9,269 bases of DNA from Nitrososphaeraceae archaeon (GTDB taxonomy: Archaea > Thermoproteota > Nitrososphaeria > Nitrososphaerales > Nitrososphaeraceae): assembly GCA_025937665.1 (NCBI GenBank), contig JAICQW010000064.1:1-9269 (forward strand), read 5' to 3'. The notes under the pieces were generated by a model. It saw only the letters and a list, made by a program, of their open reading frames with translations, was not told the DNA's origin and did not search any database. Shown here in pieces: positions 5,778-9,269 of the stretch. The position numbers and the translations under genes were made by a program. Each line of letters opens with the position of its first letter. Within the stretch, counting starts at the first letter, position 1.

Positions 5778-6647
5778 TTGAAGCAGGTCATCACTTTTCA
5801 CTCATATAAGGGTGGTACAGGAAAGACAACCCTAGCTGCTAACTTGGCTGCATTGTTAGCTAAGAATGGGAACAACGTGTGCGTCGTAGACATTGATGTG
5901 TATGCACCTAGCCTACATGCCTATTTCGGCGATATTGTCCAGAATAGAATCAAGAATACAATCAATGATTATATTGTTGGTGGTTGCGGAGTGGATGACT
6001 TGTTGGTCGAAGTTACGCCGATATCCCAGTTTTCGGACAAGGGTTCTTTGAGTGGAAAGATTATGGGTTGTTTTTCGAGTCCAAAAAGAGAAGATATTCT
6101 AAAGATAGAAGGAGTTAAGGAAGATAAGAACAGAATGAATATGCTAAAGAGATTCATTAACTTTAGAGAAGAGTTGATCGAAAAAAATGATATTGATTAT
6201 ATTATCATGGATTCAAGTCCTGGAATTAGGTTTTGGGCAATAAACGCTTTGGCATTATCGGATATTGTGTTCCTAACTCTAAAAATGGGAGATATGGATA
6301 TCGGAGGGACAAAAATGATCGCTAATGAAATATTGGCTCAATTCAAGGAACAAGGAAATACTAAATATTATCTTCTCCTTAACAGAATAGCAGGTTACTG
6401 TATACCGTACTTACAAATTGGCGAGTCTCACGCCGGTCATTCTCAAGAAAATTTTACGACGTTAACGCCAGTAGCAGATGATTTTGTAAAGAAACTGACG
6501 TTGGATACAGGCATCGATGTTATGACTTCTATTCCATGTTATTGTGATATTCAATTTGCACAGAAGGAATTTCTAACAGTACTTGGATTTCCGGACCACC
6601 CTTTCTCACAACAAATAAACAATTTAAAATCACTGATTGAAAATTAG
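5778..6647 (+). CDS. ParA/MinD-family deviant Walker ATPase
   Basis: ATPases of this family dimerise on ATP and position DNA, membrane complexes or other cargo, or act as metal-cluster carriers. The 289 residues show the deviant Walker A KGGTGKTT (11-18, signature Lys at 11), the switch region VVDIDVYAPSLH (36-47), Walker B YIIMDSSPG (141-149, Asp at 145), and a late loop SIPCYCDIQF (251-260) where relatives have IPxDxxVxxA. The start must be TTG (or a rarer codon): an in-frame TAA lies nine bases upstream and the Walker A begins at residue 11. The CYC motif at 254-256 and other cysteines (70, 98, 208) hint at a metal site or disulfide, unproven. An insertion around 84-125 separates switch I from the Walker B part. 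No ParB or centromere repeats are seen, so chromosome or plasmid partition is not demonstrated. The KaiC-cyclase fusion lies downstream on the same strand. Confidence 0.9.
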   Translation: MKQVITFHSYKGGTGKTTLAANLAALLAKNGNNVCVVDIDVYAPSLHAYFGDIVQNRIKNTINDYIVGGCGVDDLLVEVTPISQFSDKGSLSGKIMGCFSSPKREDILKIEGVKEDKNRMNMLKRFINFREELIEKNDIDYIIMDSSPGIRFWAINALALSDIVFLTLKMGDMDIGGTKMIANEILAQFKEQGNTKYYLLLNRIAGYCIPYLQIGESHAGHSQENFTTLTPVADDFVKKLTLDTGIDVMTSIPCYCDIQFAQKEFLTVLGFPDHPFSQQINNLKSLIEN

Positions 6648-6714
6648 AAACAATTGATTTGTTTTAGTCTCCATGTTATCACAAATGCCCTCCCAATAAC
6701 GACTAAAAAGCAAA

Positions 6715-6735
6715 TTTTTTTTATGTTTTTGTTTT
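6715..6735 (+). terminator. Poly-T archaeal terminator after the ParA-like gene
   Basis: A run of eight T, then five, then four, separated by one to three bases, lies 67 bp past the stop codon. Archaeal RNA polymerase terminates at such T-rich stretches without needing a hairpin. It falls in the convergent gap with the TM2-like gene. Confidence 0.6.
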
Positions 6736-6745
6736 AGAAAGTTTT

Positions 6746-6997
6746 TCATCTTCCCGTTTGAGGCTCTTGCGGTTTCAGTCTTTTATAATGATTGTACGCA
6801 TCCCATATTTGCCAGACCCAGTAAAGAATTCCTATTAACCAAATGAAAGGTACGGGAATAATCCACGAAACAACAATCCAAATGACTATTCCTATAATTA
6901 GAATGGCAATCCCTCTTTTCACAAATCCTAAATATATATGACCAAGACCGGAAAGTATCGCAGCAAGTATGATCGTTATAACTAGACTTTTTGCCAA
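6746..6997 (-). CDS. Small TM2-like two-helix membrane protein
   Basis: The 83-residue product is almost entirely hydrophobic. The motif LSGLGHIYLGFVKRG (15-29) sits between a first helix (about 4-17) and a second (30-47), and a third hydrophobic stretch (49-66) leads into WQIWDAYNHYKRL (62-74) and a polar tail. G-x-GH-x-YLG followed by R-G and a final W-x-I-x-DAY is the pattern of TM2-type and similar short membrane proteins, whose roles are poorly known. The start is TTG: an in-frame TAA lies two codons upstream and no ATG or GTG exists near the N-terminus. The gene sits antisense between the ParA-like and KaiC-cyclase genes and converges on the former. Whether it works with them is untested. 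Confidence 0.8.
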   Translation of the reverse strand: MAKSLVITIILAAILSGLGHIYLGFVKRGIAILIIGIVIWIVVSWIIPVPFIWLIGILYWVWQIWDAYNHYKRLKPQEPQTGR

Positions 6998-7158
6998 CTC
7001 TTATTCTTCGCTATAACTCCTTAATAGGACTTGCTAATGAGTAAAAAATCTAGCAATAAACAATGTTCTCAGAATATTAGAATAATACAATAATTTGTGG
7101 GTAAAATTTAAAAATGATTAACGTCGGATCTTTATAAAATAAACTGAATTTTTCGTTG

Positions 7159-7172
7159 AAATATAAATATAG
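7159..7172 (+). promoter_or_regulatory. TATA-like box for the KaiC-cyclase fusion gene
   Basis: GAAATATAAATATA is centred some 39 nt before the ATG at 7205, predicting a leader of about 13 nt. A second candidate, TTTATAAAATA at 7131-7141, would give a longer leader of about 45 nt. Confidence 0.45.
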
Positions 7173-7204
7173 ATAGGTTAATCCTGATTGATATAATATC
7201 AAAA

Positions 7205-8644
7205 ATGGCTATTCCGGGACTTTCAGAAATCACAGATGGGGAAGAAAGCGTATCACCTACTTTGCTTCTTCTGTCAGGTCCGCCGGGAATAGGGAAGAGA
7301 GACTATTGTAGAGAATTTCTTGACGAAGGACTAGCAACCCAAAAAAGATGTATTTTTATTTCTTCTAAAATTACAGATAAAGAAAAAATTGAATTACTTA
7401 ATGTGAAGAACAATAAATCCAAATCTCTGTTTGTAAATCCGGTTCTCCTATACGAGACTCCCAATGAAAAATCCTTACAAGAGACTTTGACGAAAATAAC
7501 TTCATACATTTCCGATATCCGAACCAGTGAATCGCGTGATATGGATACACATCCCAGTGGGACTCCGATTGAAAACAATGGCAATTTCATTTACTTTGTC
7601 ATGGATTCATTAAATCATTTTTGTGACATTTTTGAGGTAAGCGCAATCAAGAGATTTTTGGCACGTTTAGTTCTTCAGTTGAAGAGAAGTAAAACCATTG
7701 GAATCTTTACTATTGACTCACCAATTTCATCGGAATATCAATCGATTATCTCATTTTGTGATGGAATAATGGAAATGAAATTTGAAGAGTCAAATGACGC
7801 CCTAATTAGGAAGATTAGATTACTTTCTATTGCAGGTCATGCTATGACAAAACCAACTTGGATTCAATTCAGTATTGATAAAAATGGAAGATTCACGTTT
7901 GCAGATGATCTAACCAAATGCACATTAGATGGGAGAGTAATTCAGCATCCCCCGGTTTATTACCTAGACCTACCATTCCATTCAGAAGATTGCGCGATAA
8001 CATATAGAAAATTTATGTCTGTATTTAAGGATCTTGATCCAAAATATGAAGTTTTGAACTATAATTTTTGCTTTATTGACATCGTAGGATTGTCAAATCC
8101 GGAGTTGGCAGTTCACAGACAGAAGGAGAAAATTGTAAGGCTTAACGAATTTATCAGTTCCTGTAATTCATTTAGGAAGATCTCTGACGAACTGAAGATA
8201 ATTCTCCCTGCTGGAGACGGCATGGCAATAGGTTATGAGAACAATCCTGAATTGCCGTACAAACTTAGCGTAGAGTTACATGGATTTCTACACAAATATA
8301 ACAAACGAATGGCTCATGACAACCAAATCAAAGTTAGAATCGGATTAAGCTCTGGACCAGTCTTTACTGTCTATGATATATCAAATAGACTTAACGTTTG
8401 GGGTCCGGGAATAATAATGGCTAGAAGAGTCATGGACCTGGGTGATAGCTGGCACATCCTCATTACAGAAAACTTTGCTATGCAGCTAATACCTCTTTAT
8501 GAAGAATACAGGAATAATATCAAGCTAATAGGATCATATGAAATCAAGCATGGCGAAAAATTAAACGTCTACTCCGCATATTCTGGTGACTATGGAAACC
8601 CCGAATTGCCAGAAAAATTCAAAAAAATCTATACTCAGCAATAA
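7205..8644 (+). CDS. KaiC/RecA-like ATPase fused to class III nucleotidyl cyclase homology domain
   Basis: Residues 18-232 look like a KaiC/RecA-type P-loop domain: GPPGIGKR (25-32), a hydrophobic strand ending in Asp (YFVMDSLNHF, 130-139), and a late segment IRLLSIAGHAMTKPTWIQFSI (204-224) echoing the KMRGxxH...F end of KaiC domains. Residues about 283-460 match the class III adenylate/guanylate cyclase fold: FIDIVGLS (290-297), PAGDGMAIGY (335-344), VRIGLSSGPV (377-386), VWGPGIIMARRVMDLGD (398-414) and ILITENF (418-424). Metal aspartates D292 and D338 are present. By alignment the purine-selecting Lys and Asp are Leu334 and Asn397, the transition-state Asn is Ile404, and the Arg is kept (408). 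The Walker A ends GK-Arg instead of GK-Ser/Thr. No membrane segment is visible. It could be a nucleotide-sensing regulator or a cyclase of altered specificity. Domain calls are confident; activity is unknown. Confidence 0.85.
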   Translation: MAIPGLSEITDGEESVSPTLLLLSGPPGIGKRDYCREFLDEGLATQKRCIFISSKITDKEKIELLNVKNNKSKSLFVNPVLLYETPNEKSLQETLTKITSYISDIRTSESRDMDTHPSGTPIENNGNFIYFVMDSLNHFCDIFEVSAIKRFLARLVLQLKRSKTIGIFTIDSPISSEYQSIISFCDGIMEMKFEESNDALIRKIRLLSIAGHAMTKPTWIQFSIDKNGRFTFADDLTKCTLDGRVIQHPPVYYLDLPFHSEDCAITYRKFMSVFKDLDPKYEVLNYNFCFIDIVGLSNPELAVHRQKEKIVRLNEFISSCNSFRKISDELKIILPAGDGMAIGYENNPELPYKLSVELHGFLHKYNKRMAHDNQIKVRIGLSSGPVFTVYDISNRLNVWGPGIIMARRVMDLGDSWHILITENFAMQLIPLYEEYRNNIKLIGSYEIKHGEKLNVYSAYSGDYGNPELPEKFKKIYTQQ

Positions 8645-8758
8645 TTGGTTTAATCACGGAATTTCGTCAATTTCGCATGGTTCGGAGGGTTCTGATAAAG
8701 ATTTCTTTAAATTATCCATTAAAGTGCTTATGAATGAATCGTCAATTAGTGGTTAAGA

Positions 8759-9269
8759 ATGAAGCATAATAAGAAAAAGGACAATATTACGAAAAAAGAC
8801 AAACCTCTCAATTCGAGGAAGGAGAGGGATGACCGAAGCTACTTTGCTGTAACTCGCAAGAGAAGGAATAGGAATTTAATGATTATAGTACCTGCCGTAA
8901 TAGTGCTTCTCGGGATAATGGCTTATGCAGTAAGTGAGTTTTCTAGCAATCGGCAACCGTCCGGTCAAAACTTGGGCGAGCTTGGTTCTGAACACGTACA
9001 TGCAGCATTTGCAGTAAAGATTAATGGTGAAAAATGGGATTTCAGTCAAGAAAAATACCAGGTGAGATCCCAGTACATGCATGTCGAGAACAATGATGGA
9101 AATACATTACACAGACATGCGACCGGCGTTCCAGTTGGGGAGTTCTTTAACAGCGTAGGTATGAATATCACTGACAACTGCTTTACTCTTGAAAACAAAA
9201 CAAGCTATTGCAGTAACGGGAATTCAAATCTAGAATTTTATGTTAATGGAAATAAAACAAACTCGATTG
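8759..9269 (+). CDS. Second His-rich membrane-anchored protein, C-terminus outside the window
   Basis: The frame runs from an ATG at 8759 for 170 full codons to the right edge. A strongly basic, probably cytoplasmic segment (1-39) precedes one membrane helix (about 40-58), and the rest should face outward. The outer part holds SEHVHAAFAVKINGEKWDFS (77-96), YMHVENNDG (106-114), LHRHATGVPVGEFFNSVGM (117-135), Cys141 and Cys151, and FYVNGN (160-165). I recall this HxHAxF-NG-DFS ... HxH-ATG-GxFF layout from conserved ammonia-oxidiser proteins, sometimes labelled protein-disulfide isomerase; that label is not supported by a CxxC in the visible part. Histidines 79, 81, 108, 118 and 120 could bind metal, and the two cysteines could form a disulfide. 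It is related in motif set to the protein at 2004. The start is plausible but its promoter is weak. Confidence 0.85.
   Translation, partial: MKHNKKKDNITKKDKPLNSRKERDDRSYFAVTRKRRNRNLMIIVPAVIVLLGIMAYAVSEFSSNRQPSGQNLGELGSEHVHAAFAVKINGEKWDFSQEKYQVRSQYMHVENNDGNTLHRHATGVPVGEFFNSVGMNITDNCFTLENKTSYCSNGNSNLEFYVNGNKTNSI

Noticed and set aside
5778..6647. Plasmid or chromosome partition locus
   Set aside because: No ParB-like gene, centromere-like iterons or replication gene is visible next to the ParA homolog.

Overview
The window looks like an ammonia-oxidising archaeon (Nitrososphaerota, formerly Thaumarchaeota), most likely a low-GC member of the Nitrososphaerales such as a Nitrosocosmicus-like genome. 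The grounds are archaeal TATA-like boxes about 26 nt ahead of start codons, no clear Shine-Dalgarno sites, a tRNA gene without encoded CCA, two His-rich membrane-anchored proteins of types I recall from this phylum, and a fused two-half siroheme-decarboxylase-like protein. The genus is an inference from AT-rich composition and style; no marker gene was searched.

Left part (1-3256), cell envelope: a secreted repeat protein whose 3' end lies outside the window (minus, 1-615), a stomatin/SPFH membrane scaffold (minus, 778-1758), a His-rich membrane-anchored protein (plus, 2004-2513), and a small protein with a membrane segment at each end (plus, 2804-3256). A short coding remnant or mini-gene lies antisense in the gap at 2537-2659.

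Middle (3257-5553), metabolism: prephenate dehydratase for phenylalanine synthesis (minus, 3270-4088) diverges from an AhbA/AhbB-like fusion for siroheme-dependent heme synthesis (plus, 4234-5235). A tRNA-Gly(CCC) follows at 5479-5553.

Right part (5554-9269), the least ordinary section: a perfect 20-bp palindrome, a ParA/MinD-like ATPase (plus, 5778-6647), a TM2-like two-helix membrane protein on the opposite strand (6746-6997), and a 479-residue protein fusing a KaiC/RecA-like ATPase to a class III nucleotidyl-cyclase homology domain (plus, 7205-8644). The fusion keeps both metal aspartates of the cyclase domain but has lost the usual purine-selecting residues and the transition-state Asn, and its Walker A lacks the Ser/Thr. 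It could be a nucleotide sensor or a cyclase of unusual specificity, perhaps positioned by the ParA-like ATPase. That joint role rests only on proximity. A second His-rich membrane-anchored protein runs off the right edge (8759-9269).

Four of the nine protein genes have no AUG available at the position their sequence demands: one starts with GTG and three with TTG. With the promoter spacing this points to mostly leaderless or very short-leader mRNAs.
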